From Nocardioides terrigena (lineage in GTDB: Bacteria; Actinomycetota; Actinomycetes; Propionibacteriales; Nocardioidaceae), in contig NZ_PZYY01000004.1 in NCBI RefSeq assembly GCF_003047265.1, positions 434,001 through 498,000 on the forward strand: a stretch of 64,000 bases of DNA, written 5' to 3'. A program made the position numbers and the translations under genes. The notes beneath the pieces were generated by a model. The model had not been told where the DNA came from and did no database searches. It was given only the letters and a program-made list of their open reading frames with translations. Of the stretch, positions 24,360 to 33,487 are shown piece by piece. Each line of letters begins with the position of its first letter. The stretch's first letter is position 1.

Positions 24360-25895
24360 GTGCGCATCGGCATTCCCCGTGAGTCCCGCGAGGGCGAGAC
24401 GCTCGTCGCGGCCACCCCCACGACCGCCGGCCAGCTCCAGGCCCTGGGCTACGAGGTGGTGGTCGAGCGGGGGGCTGGCATCGCGGCGGCCCAGCCGGAC
24501 GACGCGTTCGAGGCGGCCGGGATCCGGGTGGGTGATGCCGAGGAGGTGTGGACCAGCGACGTCGTCGTCAAGGTCAACGCCCCGACCCCCGACGAGATCT
24601 GGCGCCTCCGCGCCGGCGCGACCGTGATCTCGTTGATGGCACCGGCGCGGAGCCCCAAGCTCGTCGAGCAGCTCCAGGCGCAGCGGGTCACCGGCCTCGC
24701 AATGGACGCGGTGCCCCGGATCTCCCGCGCCCAGGCGATGGACGTGCTGTCCTCGATGGCCAACGTCGCGGGCTACCGTGCGGTCGTCGAGGCCGCGCAC
24801 GCCTTCGGACGCCAGTTCACCGGCCAGGTGACTGCGGCCGGCAAGGTCCCCCCGGCCCGGGTCTTCGTGGTGGGCGCCGGCGTCGCCGGTCTGGCGGCCA
24901 TCGGTGCCGCCGGGTCGATGGGTGCGATCGTGCGGGCCTTCGACGTGCGTCCCGAGGTCGCCGAGCAGGTCGAGTCGATGGGTGCGGAGTTCGTGACGGT
25001 CGACATGGAGCAGGAGGTCTCCTCCGACGGCTACGCCAAGGAGATGACCGCCGACCAGGAGGCCGCCACCGCTGCGATGTACGACGAGGAGGCCCGCAAC
25101 GCCGACATCGTCATCACCACGGCCCTCATCCCGGGCCGGCCAGCACCCCGGCTGATCACTGCCGAGACCGTGGCCGCGATGCGCACCGGTTCGGTGATCG
25201 TCGACATGGCCGCGGCCAACGGCGGCAACGTGGAGCTGACCCGCACGGACGAGAAGGTCGTCACCGACAACCTCGTCACGATCCTGGGCTACACCGACCT
25301 CGCCGGCCGGCTGGCCGCGCAGACGAGCCAGCTCTACGGCACCAACGTGGTCAACCTCCTCAAGCTGATGACTCCCGGCAAGGACGGCGAGCTGGTCCTC
25401 GACCTCGAGGACGTCGTCGTACGTGGCATCACGGTGGCCCGCGACGGCGAGTCGATGTGGCCGCCGCCCCCGGTCCAGGTGAGTGCCGCGCCGGCTGCGG
25501 CCGTCGCCGCTCCGGCCGAGGCGCAGAAGGCCGTCGAGAAGCGTCCGCCGGACCCCCGCCGGAAGTGGTACGGCGCGGGCCTGGCGGCGGTGTTGTTCGC
25601 GCTGGTCGCGGCGTACTCTCCGCCCGACTTCCTCGGGCACTTCACGGTCTTCGTGCTTGCGGTGTTCGTCGGCTACTACGTCATCTCCAACGTGGCCCAC
25701 GCACTGCACACGCCGCTGATGAGCGAGACCAACGCGATCTCCGGGATCATCCTGGTCGGCGGCATCCTGCAGGTCGGCAGCGACAACACCGTGGTGACTG
25801 TGCTGGCGCTGATCGCCGTGCTCGTGGCCAGCATCAACATCTTCGGTGGCTTCCTGGTGACGCTGCGCATGCTCGAGATGTTCAGGAAGGACTGA
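24360..25895 (+). CDS. pntA: NAD(P) transhydrogenase subunit alpha
   Basis: 511 residues in the E. coli-like arrangement, with the NAD-binding domain I (residues 1 to about 375) fused to four transmembrane helices (about residues 405-505). Visible motifs are [17 protein letters not shown] at the start, the Rossmann motif [20 protein letters not shown], and the membrane segment [15 protein letters not shown]. With PntB it moves hydride between NADH and NADP+ driven by the proton gradient. AGGAGG lies 6 nt before GTG 24360. Together with gnd in this window it feeds the NADPH pool. Confidence 0.96.
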   Translation: MRIGIPRESREGETLVAATPTTAGQLQALGYEVVVERGAGIAAAQPDDAFEAAGIRVGDAEEVWTSDVVVKVNAPTPDEIWRLRAGATVISLMAPARSPKLVEQLQAQRVTGLAMDAVPRISRAQAMDVLSSMANVAGYRAVVEAAHAFGRQFTGQVTAAGKVPPARVFVVGAGVAGLAAIGAAGSMGAIVRAFDVRPEVAEQVESMGAEFVTVDMEQEVSSDGYAKEMTADQEAATAAMYDEEARNADIVITTALIPGRPAPRLITAETVAAMRTGSVIVDMAAANGGNVELTRTDEKVVTDNLVTILGYTDLAGRLAAQTSQLYGTNVVNLLKLMTPGKDGELVLDLEDVVVRGITVARDGESMWPPPPVQVSAAPAAAVAAPAEAQKAVEKRPPDPRRKWYGAGLAAVLFALVAAYSPPDFLGHFTVFVLAVFVGYYVISNVAHALHTPLMSETNAISGIILVGGILQVGSDNTVVTVLALIAVLVASINIFGGFLVTLRMLEMFRKD

Positions 25896-25896
25896 C

Positions 25897-27336
25897 GTGA
25901 GCGACTTCCTGACCTCCGAGCAGCTGCCCGGACTGATCCAGGCGGCCTACATCATCGCCGGCATCCTCTTCATCGGGGCGCTGGCCGGGCTGTCCAAGCA
26001 CGAGACCGCCAAGCGCGGCAACCTCTTCGGCATGGCCGGCATGGGCCTGGCGCTCGTCGCGACCCTCGTCCTCGCCGCCCGCAACAGCCAGTTCGGCGAC
26101 CAGCGTCCGCTCGGCGTGACGATGGCCCTGATCCTGGTCGCGATGGCCGTGGGTGGCTCGATCGGCGCCTGGCGGGCCCGCACGGTCGAGATGACCGGCA
26201 TGCCGGAGCTGGTGGCCATGCTGCACAGCTTCGTGGGCCTCGCCGCGGTGCTGGTGGGCTACAACTCCTGGCTCGAGCTCCGCGACCTCGGCGGCTCGGA
26301 CGCGGTGCACGACGTCGAGGTCTTCGTCGGCGTCTTCATCGGTGCCGTGACGTTCACCGGCTCCATCGTGGCGTGGGCCAAGCTGAGCGGCCGGATGACC
26401 TCCAGCCCGCTGATGCTGCCGGGACGCCACCTGCTCAACCTCGCCATCCTCGTCGGCTCCACCGCCCTGGCGGTGTGGTTCGTGGTCGACGACGGCGAGC
26501 TGGGCCTGGTCCCGCTGCTGCTCATGACGGCGCTGGCGCTGCTGCTCGGCTTCCACCTCGTCGCCGCCATCGGCGGTGGCGACATGCCGGTGGTCGTCTC
26601 GATGCTCAACTCCTACTCCGGCTGGGCCGCCGCCGCGGCCGGCTTCATGCTGAGCAACGACCTGCTGATCATCACCGGGTCGCTGGTGGGCTCCTCCGGT
26701 GCGATCCTCAGCTACATCATGTGCAAGGCCATGAACCGCTCGTTCGTGAGCGTCATCGCCGGCGGCTTCGGCTCCGACGGCGCCATCAGCGGCGAGGAGC
26801 GCGACTACGGCGACCACCGCGAGATCACCGCCGCGGACACCGCGGACCTGCTCGCCTCGGCGCGCTCGGTCGTGATCACCCCCGGCTACGGGATGGCGGT
26901 CGCCCAGGCGCAGTACCCCGTCGCCGAGATGACCAAGAAGCTGCGCGAGAAGGGCGTCGACGTCCGCTTCGGCATCCACCCCGTCGCCGGCCGGCTCCCC
27001 GGTCACATGAACGTCCTGCTCGCCGAGGCCCGCGTGCCCTACGACATCGTGCTCGAGATGGACGAGATCAACGGCGACTTCCACGAGACCGACGTGGTGC
27101 TGGTGATCGGCGCCAACGACACCGTCAACCCGGCGGCCCTCGAGGAGCCGGGCTCGCCCATCGCGGGCATGCCCGTCCTCGAGGTCTGGCACGCCAAGGA
27201 CGTCGTGGTCTTCAAGCGCTCCATGGCCACCGGCTACGCCGGCGTGCAGAACCCGCTGTTCTTCAAGGACAACTCACGCATGCTCTTCGGCGACGCCAAG
27301 GAGCGGGTCGACGACATCGTGCGCGCCCTCGGCTGA
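25897..27336 (+). CDS. pntB: NAD(P) transhydrogenase subunit beta
   Basis: 479 residues. About nine transmembrane helices (residues 1-265) are followed by the NADP-binding domain III, with the fingerprint [20 protein letters not shown], then [20 protein letters not shown] and [14 protein letters not shown]. The C-terminal [17 protein letters not shown] is the NADP-contacting loop. GTG 25897 is 1 bp past the pntA stop, so the two are coupled. The complex sits in the cytoplasmic membrane. Confidence 0.97.
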   Translation: MSDFLTSEQLPGLIQAAYIIAGILFIGALAGLSKHETAKRGNLFGMAGMGLALVATLVLAARNSQFGDQRPLGVTMALILVAMAVGGSIGAWRARTVEMTGMPELVAMLHSFVGLAAVLVGYNSWLELRDLGGSDAVHDVEVFVGVFIGAVTFTGSIVAWAKLSGRMTSSPLMLPGRHLLNLAILVGSTALAVWFVVDDGELGLVPLLLMTALALLLGFHLVAAIGGGDMPVVVSMLNSYSGWAAAAAGFMLSNDLLIITGSLVGSSGAILSYIMCKAMNRSFVSVIAGGFGSDGAISGEERDYGDHREITAADTADLLASARSVVITPGYGMAVAQAQYPVAEMTKKLREKGVDVRFGIHPVAGRLPGHMNVLLAEARVPYDIVLEMDEINGDFHETDVVLVIGANDTVNPAALEEPGSPIAGMPVLEVWHAKDVVVFKRSMATGYAGVQNPLFFKDNSRMLFGDAKERVDDIVRALG

Positions 27337-27408
27337 CTGCCGAGGGTGCCGGCCGATCCCGGATCACGGAGCAGGTTTAGGGCTCGCGTCGAAGGAAAGC
27401 ATGTCGCC

Positions 27409-27858
27409 ATGTCCGAGACGTCCGTACCTCCGCCGCGACTGGCCACCGGGCCGTTGTCGCTGCCCCCCAACCCCATGCAGTCCGCCAGCGCAAACCGTGA
27501 CACGGTCCTGGAGATCCGTGAGCTGGTGCTGGCCACCATGGAGAAGGCGATGGCCGACCAGGCCGCCTCGATGGAGGCGGTCGCCGCCGCAGCGGCGGGG
27601 GCGACCGGCGAGGGCCTCGACGGTGCCGTGCAGGTGCGCGTCGACGGCAAGGGGCTCATCGCGGGGGCGAGCTTCGGACCCGAGATCATCGGACTGACTC
27701 CGGAGGAGCTGAGGGGCGAGACGCTGGCGGCCCTCGAGGACGCCAAGGGTCGGCTCGGGCTCAGCCCGCTCCGCGCGGGCGATCTCGCAGACCTCGACAC
27801 CCGTCCCGTCGCGGACGCCATCATGAACCTCCTGCTCGGAAAGGAAAGCGGCGCATGA
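27409..27858 (+). CDS. YbaB/EbfC-like protein, first gene of a type VII-like cassette
   Basis: 149 residues. The region EGLDGAVQVRVDGKGLIAGASF, followed by an acidic helical tail, resembles the YbaB/EbfC small DNA-binding fold as found near ESX genes; the match is loose. A helical N-terminus (DTVLEIRELVLATMEKAMAD) precedes it. ATG 27409 follows AAGGA by about 12 nt; an out-of-frame ATG at 27401 is a competing start for a shadow frame. Its stop overlaps the next start by 4 bp. A second YbaB-like gene lies two genes later. Confidence 0.65.
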   Translation: MSETSVPPPRLATGPLSLPPNPMQSASANRDTVLEIRELVLATMEKAMADQAASMEAVAAAAAGATGEGLDGAVQVRVDGKGLIAGASFGPEIIGLTPEELRGETLAALEDAKGRLGLSPLRAGDLADLDTRPVADAIMNLLLGKESGA

Positions 27859-28172
27859 GTGAGGGATTCCAGGTGCAGCCGGCAGAGCTGCGCTCCAACT
27901 CGAGCGAGCTGATGGGGGTCGCGGGCCAGGTGGCCCAGGCCATGGGCGCGGGCGCCGCGGTGACGGCGATGTCGCCGGCGGCCTTCGGCATCCTCTGCTC
28001 GTTCTTCACCCCCCCGTGCGTGGCCATGTCGGCTGCCGCCCTGGGGGCGATGGCGCCGCTCGAGGCGGCCATCCTCGGCAATGCGGGCGTCGTCGCGGCC
28101 ATCGCGACGGACTTCGATGTCGCCGACGCAGCGTGCGCGGAGCGCTCCGCCGCGATCGTGGGGAGGTTGTGA
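27855..28172 (+). CDS. EspC-like ESX-secretion-associated protein
   Basis: 105 residues. FQVQPAELRSNSSELMGVAG, with a following helical Ala/Gly/Met-rich stretch, matches the EspC family (type VII secretion targets in mycobacteria). Two cysteines, in ILCSFFTPPC, are unusual for this family. The C-terminus DVADAACAERSAAI is helical. Substrates of this type are secreted as helical hairpins. No ESX core gene (EccB, EccC, EccD, mycosin) is in the window, so export would need a locus elsewhere. Confidence 0.7.
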   Translation: MSEGFQVQPAELRSNSSELMGVAGQVAQAMGAGAAVTAMSPAAFGILCSFFTPPCVAMSAAALGAMAPLEAAILGNAGVVAAIATDFDVADAACAERSAAIVGRL

Positions 28173-28174
28173 CC

Positions 28175-28993
28175 ATGGGTGACCTCGTGGACGTGGATGT
28201 CAGCGACCTGGCCGGTTCGCCGTACTCGCAGATAGCCGACAACGACTACTCGGGACTCGTGCAGGCCTCGCCCGGGGCCGACGAGGCATGGAAGGCCGGC
28301 GAGGCCTTCGCCAACGGTGACTGGGCGCTCGGCGCCCTGAACGTCGCCGGTGGCTGTGCCGAGCTGGTCGCGATGATCATCGACCCGATCGCCGCGCTCG
28401 GCTCGAGCGTCGCGGGTTTCCTGCTCGACTACATGCCGCCCCTGCCGCAGATGCTCGACGCCCTGGCCGGCAACCCGGCACTCGTCGAGGGGATCGGCTC
28501 CTCCTGGAACGAGATCGGTTCCGCGCTCGACGCAGCGGCCACCGACCTGCAGGCGACGATGAACCGCGCCATGGCGACCTGGTCCGGACTGGCTGCGGAC
28601 GCCTACGCGGGCGCGGTGACCCTCCTGGTCGACATCACCTACAAGATGGGCGGCATGTGCCGGGCCATCAGCCAGGGCCTGATGGTGGCCAGCGACGTGG
28701 TCCAGGCCGTGCGGGGCTTCACGAAGAGCCTCATCTCCGAGCTCGTCGGCCAGCTCATCAGCTGGGCGGCGCAGGTCGCCGCGACCTTCGGCCTCGGCGC
28801 CAGCTGGGTGGTGCCGAAGGCGACGCACCGCATCTGGATCACCGTGAGTGACTCGCGCCAGGTCGCCGACCTGCTCGTCCAGGCCATCCGGCACTCCGAC
28901 CTGCTGGTGACGACGCTCAAGGACGTCCTGACCAGCAAGCTCGCCGTGGGTCTCGCGGCCTACACCGCCGGACTGGATGTGGCGAACGGATGA
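28175..28993 (+). CDS. WXG-motif protein of the type VII-like cassette
   Basis: 272 residues. ATWSGLAADAY at residues 134-144 is a WXG motif within a helical hairpin, with a preceding helix AATDLQATMNRAM. An N-terminal 85-residue part contains a hydrophobic segment (ALNVAGGCAELVAMIIDPIA), and a C-terminal helical region with more hydrophobic stretches follows. It is therefore larger than a classic WXG100 protein, more like an ESX effector or LXG-type carrier without a recognised toxin domain. GGGAGG lies 8 nt before ATG 28175. Its stop overlaps the next ATG. Confidence 0.68.
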   Translation: MGDLVDVDVSDLAGSPYSQIADNDYSGLVQASPGADEAWKAGEAFANGDWALGALNVAGGCAELVAMIIDPIAALGSSVAGFLLDYMPPLPQMLDALAGNPALVEGIGSSWNEIGSALDAAATDLQATMNRAMATWSGLAADAYAGAVTLLVDITYKMGGMCRAISQGLMVASDVVQAVRGFTKSLISELVGQLISWAAQVAATFGLGASWVVPKATHRIWITVSDSRQVADLLVQAIRHSDLLVTTLKDVLTSKLAVGLAAYTAGLDVANG

Positions 28994-29403
28994 GCTACAC
29001 GCCACCGACCCAGGTCACCGCCGACAACCTCGACCAGGTCACCGAGGACTACCGGCGTCGCGCCGAGAACGCCGACCTGGCGGCCGACCGGGTGCTCGCG
29101 ATCCGCGCCGTGGGTCGTTCCGCACAGGGCCTGGTCGAGGTCACGGTCGACGGCAGCGCTGTTGTCGTCGACATCGAGTTCTCGGCGGGCGCGCCCAGCT
29201 CGCACGCGGCGCTGGGGTTCGCGCTCAAGCAGGCGCACGACCGGGCCGTCGCCGAGTGGAACCGCCAGGTGAAGGCCATCGCCGAGGAGACGCTCCCCGA
29301 CGACCCTCAGCTGAGGGACCACATGGCCGCCCAGAGCGACGCCGACCTGCTCGCGCACATCGATCCGGCCAACCTCGAGGACGACGACGAGTCACGCCCG
29401 TGA
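28990..29403 (+). CDS. YbaB/EbfC family protein
   Basis: 137 residues. SAQGLVEVTVDGSAVVVDIEF is the central strand pair of the YbaB/EbfC fold, flanked by a long N-terminal helix and a C-terminal helix (AALGFALKQAHDRAVAEWNR); the tail is acidic. YbaB proteins bind DNA as dimers; copies beside ESX substrates are common in actinobacteria but their role is not established. ATG 28990 overlaps the upstream stop by 4 bp and its own stop overlaps the next GTG. Confidence 0.8.
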   Translation: MSYTPPTQVTADNLDQVTEDYRRRAENADLAADRVLAIRAVGRSAQGLVEVTVDGSAVVVDIEFSAGAPSSHAALGFALKQAHDRAVAEWNRQVKAIAEETLPDDPQLRDHMAAQSDADLLAHIDPANLEDDDESRP

Positions 29404-30071
29404 CCGGGTCCCTCCTGCTCGACCTGCTGGTGGTGGCGGCCGCGGCGGCCGGGCTCGGCTACCTGCTCTTCCGGGTCCTGGTGCAGGGCAAACAGCTCTA
29501 CGGCCGTGACCGTGAGCGCGAGAGCAGCTGGGACAGCACCCAGCAGTCTGCGATCGACCTCGCCCGGCGATCCGGGTGGCAGGTCGACGAGCACCCCGAC
29601 CGGTCGTGGCCGGAGGACCTGCGCTCGGTCCGCGAGGACGGACGCACCTGCCTGCTCGTCCTCAGCGGCCCCGACTTCGAGGCCTCTTCGTGGACGGCCA
29701 AGGAGAAGATGGTGGGCGCCCTCGCCGGGGCGCAGAGCCGCCTCTGGCTGCTGAGGCTGCGAGCCCCCGAGGTGAGGCACAGCATCTTCGTACGCCGCTC
29801 GGCAAAGGGGCAGGAGGAGCTGCTCCTCCCCACCCGCTTCCAGGGCCGGGTCGCCGTCGAGGAGCCCATCGGCGGACTCTTCGCCGGGGGGGACTATCGC
29901 GAGGTGGAGGACCTCCTCGGGCCGCTGGTGGATCAGGTGCGGGCCAGCGGGTCCTGGATCCTCACCGCTCCGGGCGACGTGACGGTGATGGCCACCCTCG
30001 AGCCGGACGCGTCCGGGTTGGAGTTCCGCCTCCGGCTGGCCCGGGAGGTCGCCGCAGCCCTGTCGCGGTGA
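29400..30071 (+). CDS. Membrane-anchored protein, unknown function
   Basis: 223 residues, starting at GTG 29400. One N-terminal transmembrane helix (LLLDLLVVAAAAAGLGYLLF) is followed by a soluble domain of about 190 residues. No family is recognised. The C-terminal half (GPLVDQVRASGSWILTAPGD, then EPDASGLEFRLRLAREVAAAL) clearly resembles the protein at 31005, which also has one N-terminal helix, so the two are paralogues. It closes a five-gene coupled cassette and may be its membrane component. Confidence 0.7.
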   Translation: MTGSLLLDLLVVAAAAAGLGYLLFRVLVQGKQLYGRDRERESSWDSTQQSAIDLARRSGWQVDEHPDRSWPEDLRSVREDGRTCLLVLSGPDFEASSWTAKEKMVGALAGAQSRLWLLRLRAPEVRHSIFVRRSAKGQEELLLPTRFQGRVAVEEPIGGLFAGGDYREVEDLLGPLVDQVRASGSWILTAPGDVTVMATLEPDASGLEFRLRLAREVAAALSR

Positions 30072-30141
30072 GCGACGCGCCTCGCCCCGACGCCAGTCGG
30101 TCGGCAGGCCTCGCCGGTCCTGGGGCCACGGGCGTCGTACG

Positions 30142-30870
30142 TCAGAGACCGCCCACCAGGGCGCCGATGCCGTAGGTCACGACCATGGCGATGACGCCGC
30201 CGCCGACGTTGCGCACCACGGCACGCCCGGCGGGACTCTGCCCCAGTCGGGCGCTGGCCCAGCCGGTCAACGCCAGCGCCACGACCACCGACGCCCCGGT
30301 CACCCACAGGCGCACGTCGGCGGGACTCAGGCCGATCGTGAGCAGCGGGAGCAGCGCGCCCACCGTGAAGGCGAGCATCGAGGCCCAGGCGGCGTGCCAG
30401 GGGTTGGTGAGCTCGTCGGGGTCGATGCCGAGCTCGGCCTCGGCGTGCGCGCCCAGGGCGTCGTGCGCGGTCAGCTGCTCGGCCACCTGGAGGGCGAGGT
30501 CCTCGGTGAGGCCCTTCTGGACGTAGAGGTCGGCGAGCTCGGCGAGCTCCTCCTCGGGCTCCTCGACGAGCTCGCGGCGCTCCTTGGCCAGCAGCGCCTG
30601 CTCGGAGTCACGCTGGGTGCTGACCGACACGTACTCCCCGGCGGCCATGCTGATCGCTCCGGCCACGAGCCCGGCGACACCGGCGACCAGGATGGCGCGG
30701 TGGTCGGTGGTGGCGCCCGCCACGCCGACCACCAGGCCGGCCGTCGACACGATGCCGTCGTTGGCGCCGAGCACCGCAGCCCGCAGCCAGTTGAGCCGAG
30801 CGGCCAGGCTCTCGTCGTGGGGCTCGTCGTCGTGGGGGCCGATCTGCAGGTCGGCCGCGTCGGTGCTCAT
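30142..30870 (-). CDS. VIT1/CCC1-family iron/manganese transporter
   Basis: 242 residues. AVLGANDGIVSTAGLVVGVA and GAISMAAGEYVSVSTQRDSE are the two halves of the VIT1/CCC1 signature, holding the residues that line the metal path. A cytoplasmic helical domain (about residues 95-150, rich in Glu) follows, then three more helices. The family moves Fe2+ or Mn2+ out of the cytoplasm. ATG 30870 was chosen since the acidic N-terminus before the first helix is family-like. It lies between two paralogous membrane-anchored genes on the other strand. Confidence 0.93.
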   Translation of the reverse strand: MSTDAADLQIGPHDDEPHDESLAARLNWLRAAVLGANDGIVSTAGLVVGVAGATTDHRAILVAGVAGLVAGAISMAAGEYVSVSTQRDSEQALLAKERRELVEEPEEELAELADLYVQKGLTEDLALQVAEQLTAHDALGAHAEAELGIDPDELTNPWHAAWASMLAFTVGALLPLLTIGLSPADVRLWVTGASVVVALALTGWASARLGQSPAGRAVVRNVGGGVIAMVVTYGIGALVGGL

Positions 30871-31004
30871 GGGCCCCATCGTCCGCAGGACGGGGACGCT
30901 GCGCAACGAAGGCGAGGCTGGGCTGCGCCGGGTCCGGCACGACGGCACGACGCACCGGCGACACCGTCCGCCGACGCTCGTGAGGGCCTGCTAGACATGC
31001 GCGC

Positions 31005-31688
31005 ATGAGTGTCGGCGACTGGCTCGGAGCCCTGCTGGCCGTGGCCGCTGTCGGGGTCCTGGCCGTCCGGGCCCGGCTCTGGCTGCGCACCTACCGCCGC
31101 GGCGGGGCCGGCGACCGTGCCGTGCTCGAGGAGGCGGAGGCCAGGCAGGAGTCCGTACGCCGCCTCGCCGCCGAGCAGGGGTGGACGGTCCGCTCGGGCG
31201 CCGCGGTGGGGTCGTGCACGTTCCCGTCCCGACTGCGGGCCGAGACGGTCGACGTCGGCGCCTGCGACTTCGTCGTCGAGGGCGACGGCTTCACCGCGAC
31301 GTCGTGGACGGCCTGCACCGGGCGTCGCCAGTCCCCGATGAAGATGGCGATCCGCCAGCACGTCCTGCAGGTGGACGCGCCGGGGGTCGACGCCGAGGTC
31401 CTGCTGCGCGACCTGCCGGTCGTCTACACGCCGATGCTGTTCCCGCGTGCCTTCAAGGACCGGTCCGTCGGCGACGCACCCGGCCAGCTGGTCGCCGCCG
31501 GCGACTACCACCGCGTCCGTGAGCGGGTCGCCCCGCTGGTGGACCGCATCGTGGCCAGTCGCACCTGGGTCGTGGTGATGGACGGCACGGTGACGGTGAC
31601 GGCCCACTGGGAGCCGGACGCCGACGAGCTCGAGACGTGGCTCCGGCTCGCGCGTGACGTGGCCGCCTCGCTGACCGTCCCGGCCTAG
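31005..31688 (+). CDS. Membrane-anchored protein, paralogue of the protein at 29400
   Basis: 227 residues with an N-terminal transmembrane helix (LGALLAVAAVGVLAVRARLW) and a soluble domain. The ending APLVDRIVASRTWVVVMDG, then TVTVTAHWEPDADELETWLR, lines up with the cassette protein at 29400, as does FTATSWTA with FEASSWTA. No family is recognised. A TAGACA hexamer ends 7 nt before ATG 31005, possibly a variant leaderless promoter. Its stop overlaps the convergent thpR stop by 4 bp. Confidence 0.7.
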   Translation: MSVGDWLGALLAVAAVGVLAVRARLWLRTYRRGGAGDRAVLEEAEARQESVRRLAAEQGWTVRSGAAVGSCTFPSRLRAETVDVGACDFVVEGDGFTATSWTACTGRRQSPMKMAIRQHVLQVDAPGVDAEVLLRDLPVVYTPMLFPRAFKDRSVGDAPGQLVAAGDYHRVRERVAPLVDRIVASRTWVVVMDGTVTVTAHWEPDADELETWLRLARDVAASLTVPA

Positions 31689-32257
31689 CCCTCCGGTCGC
31701 GCCAGCGGGAGGGTCGCGACCACCTCGTGGCGCGGACGGCGCCGCGGGCCCTCACCGAGGTACGACGCCACGAGGGCGACCTCGTCCACGCTCCAGGCGG
31801 GTCCGGCGTACGCGTCGAGGAGACGGACCCAGCGGCTCACGTTGGCCGGTCGCCCCAGCCGCGCGAGGGTGAGGTGGGGGCGGAACCGCTGGCCGTCGAC
31901 GACGGCACCCGACGTGCTCGCGGCCGAGCGGGCACCCCGGGACAGCGCGTCGAAGTCGCCCTCGAGCCCCGCCCAGAGCACCTTCGCGCGGTCGGGGTGG
32001 GGGAACGCGCCCCCGCCCACGACCCGCGCGGTGAAGGCCGGCTGCCGTGCCGCGGTCGCCGCGAGGCGGTCCACCAGGTCGTCGAGCGAGCGGTCCGGCA
32101 CGTCCGCCATGAAGGCGAGCGTGAGGTGCCACTGCTCGGCCGACGACCACCGGAAGCCCTCGACGGACCGGGCCGCGTCGCGTCGTACGGCCAGGAACTC
32201 GTCCAGGTCCTCGGTCGCGACCTCCGGCGGGACGACCGCCACGAACATCCGGGTCAT
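31685..32257 (-). CDS. thpR: RNA 2',3'-cyclic phosphodiesterase (2H family)
   Basis: 190 residues. The two catalytic HxT motifs of the 2H phosphoesterase family are HLTLAF (H44) and HLTLAR in FRPHLTLARL. The family opens 2',3'-cyclic phosphates on RNA and was once called 2'-5' RNA ligase (LigT). The N-terminus MTRMFVAVVPP is typical. It follows the acyl-CoA dehydrogenase gene with an 11-bp gap on the same strand, so it is probably co-transcribed, although the functions look unrelated. Confidence 0.92.
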   Translation of the reverse strand: MTRMFVAVVPPEVATEDLDEFLAVRRDAARSVEGFRWSSAEQWHLTLAFMADVPDRSLDDLVDRLAATAARQPAFTARVVGGGAFPHPDRAKVLWAGLEGDFDALSRGARSAASTSGAVVDGQRFRPHLTLARLGRPANVSRWVRLLDAYAGPAWSVDEVALVASYLGEGPRRRPRHEVVATLPLARPEG

Positions 32258-32268
32258 CAGACGCCCGC

Positions 32269-33414
32269 TCAGAAGCCCAGGTCGCGCCCGATCAGCATCT
32301 TCATGATCTCGTTGGAGCCGGCCCAGATCTTGCTGACCCGGGCGTCGCGCCAGGCGCGGGCGACGCGGTACTCGTTCATGTAGCCGTAGCCGCCGTGCAG
32401 CTGGACGCAGTGGTCGAGCACGTCGTTCTGCACCTGCGAGGTCCACCACTTGGCCTTGGCCGCGTCGACCGCCGTCAGCTCGCCCCGGGTGTGCTTCATG
32501 ACGCACTGGTCGACGTAGGCCTGGGTGACCTCGACCTGGGTGACGAGCTCGGCCATCAGGAAGGCGTTGTGCTGGAAGCTGCCGATCGGCTGGCCGAAGG
32601 CCTTGCGGTCCTTGGCGTACTGGATGGTCTCCTCGAGGATCTGCGCGGCGTGGGCGAGGTTGGTGACCGCCGAGCCGAGGCGCTCCTGGGGCAGGAACTG
32701 CATCATCGAGATGAAGCCGGTGTCGAGCGGGCCGATCAGGTCGGCGTTGCTGACCCGGACGTTGTCGAAGGCCAGCTCGGCGGTGTCGGACTCGTCCTGG
32801 CCGACCTTGTCGAGCACCCGTCCGACGGAGAAGCCGTCGAGCGAGGTGTCGACGCCGAAGAGGCTGATCCCCTTGGCCTTCTTCTCCGGGCTGGTGCGGG
32901 CCGCGACCACCACCAGGTCGGCGCTGCCGCCGTTGGTGATGAAGGTCTTGGAGCCGTTGATGATCCAGTCGTCGCCGTCCTGGACCGCGGTGGTGCGGAG
33001 GTTGGCCAGGTCCGAGCCGCCGCCGGGCTCGGTCATGCCGATGGCGGTGAGCAGCTCGCCGGAGCAGAACCTCGGGAGCCAGCGCTCCTTCTGCTCGTCG
33101 GTGGTGAGGTGCACGAGGTAGGGCGCCACGATGTCGGCGTGGATGCCCAGGCACGAGGGCAGCGTCATGTTGACCTTGGCGAGCTCCTCGGTGAGCACGG
33201 CGTTGAAGCGGTAGTCGCCCGCCTCGGAGCCGCCGTACTGCTCGGGGATCTCCAGGCCGAGGAAGCCCTGCTTGCCGGCCGAGAGCCAGAACTCGCGGCT
33301 CAGGCCGTGCCCCTCGGCGTACTCGTCGAGGTGGGGGACCACCTCGCGGTCCAGGAACTCCTTGACCGAGGCGCGGAAGGCCTCGTGGTCCTCGTCGTAG
33401 ATGTCGCGCGTCAT
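32269..33414 (-). CDS. Acyl-CoA dehydrogenase
   Basis: 381 residues, normal for the family. IGMTEPGGGSDLANLRTTA is the flavin- and substrate-binding signature, and QLHGGYGYMNEYRVARAWRD near the C-terminus is the second family signature. It has the RDARVSKIWAGSNEIMK region that usually ends with FAD contacts. The enzyme makes the 2,3-double bond in acyl-CoA, passing electrons to ETF. Chain-length preference cannot be read. A TAACAT hexamer 7 nt before ATG 33414 suggests a leaderless transcript. Confidence 0.95.
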   Translation of the reverse strand: MTRDIYDEDHEAFRASVKEFLDREVVPHLDEYAEGHGLSREFWLSAGKQGFLGLEIPEQYGGSEAGDYRFNAVLTEELAKVNMTLPSCLGIHADIVAPYLVHLTTDEQKERWLPRFCSGELLTAIGMTEPGGGSDLANLRTTAVQDGDDWIINGSKTFITNGGSADLVVVAARTSPEKKAKGISLFGVDTSLDGFSVGRVLDKVGQDESDTAELAFDNVRVSNADLIGPLDTGFISMMQFLPQERLGSAVTNLAHAAQILEETIQYAKDRKAFGQPIGSFQHNAFLMAELVTQVEVTQAYVDQCVMKHTRGELTAVDAAKAKWWTSQVQNDVLDHCVQLHGGYGYMNEYRVARAWRDARVSKIWAGSNEIMKMLIGRDLGF

Positions 33415-33421
33415 GCCGCAG

Positions 33422-33427
33422 ATGTTA
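33422..33427 (-). promoter_or_regulatory. Candidate -10 element (TAACAT) of the acyl-CoA dehydrogenase
   Basis: On the minus strand TAACAT ends 7 nt before ATG 33414, with no Shine-Dalgarno sequence between. It is back to back with the promoter of the M15 peptidase gene. Confidence 0.5.
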
Positions 33428-33475
33428 CCCGCGAGTCACCTGGCGTGGTCGCCGTCGTGACGAGCGACGCACGAC

Positions 33476-33481
33476 TAGCGT
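33476..33481 (+). promoter_or_regulatory. Candidate -10 element (TAGCGT), leaderless start at 33488
   Basis: TAGCGT ends 6 nt before GTG 33488, with no Shine-Dalgarno sequence between. Confidence 0.5.
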
Positions 33482-33487
33482 GGCCGC

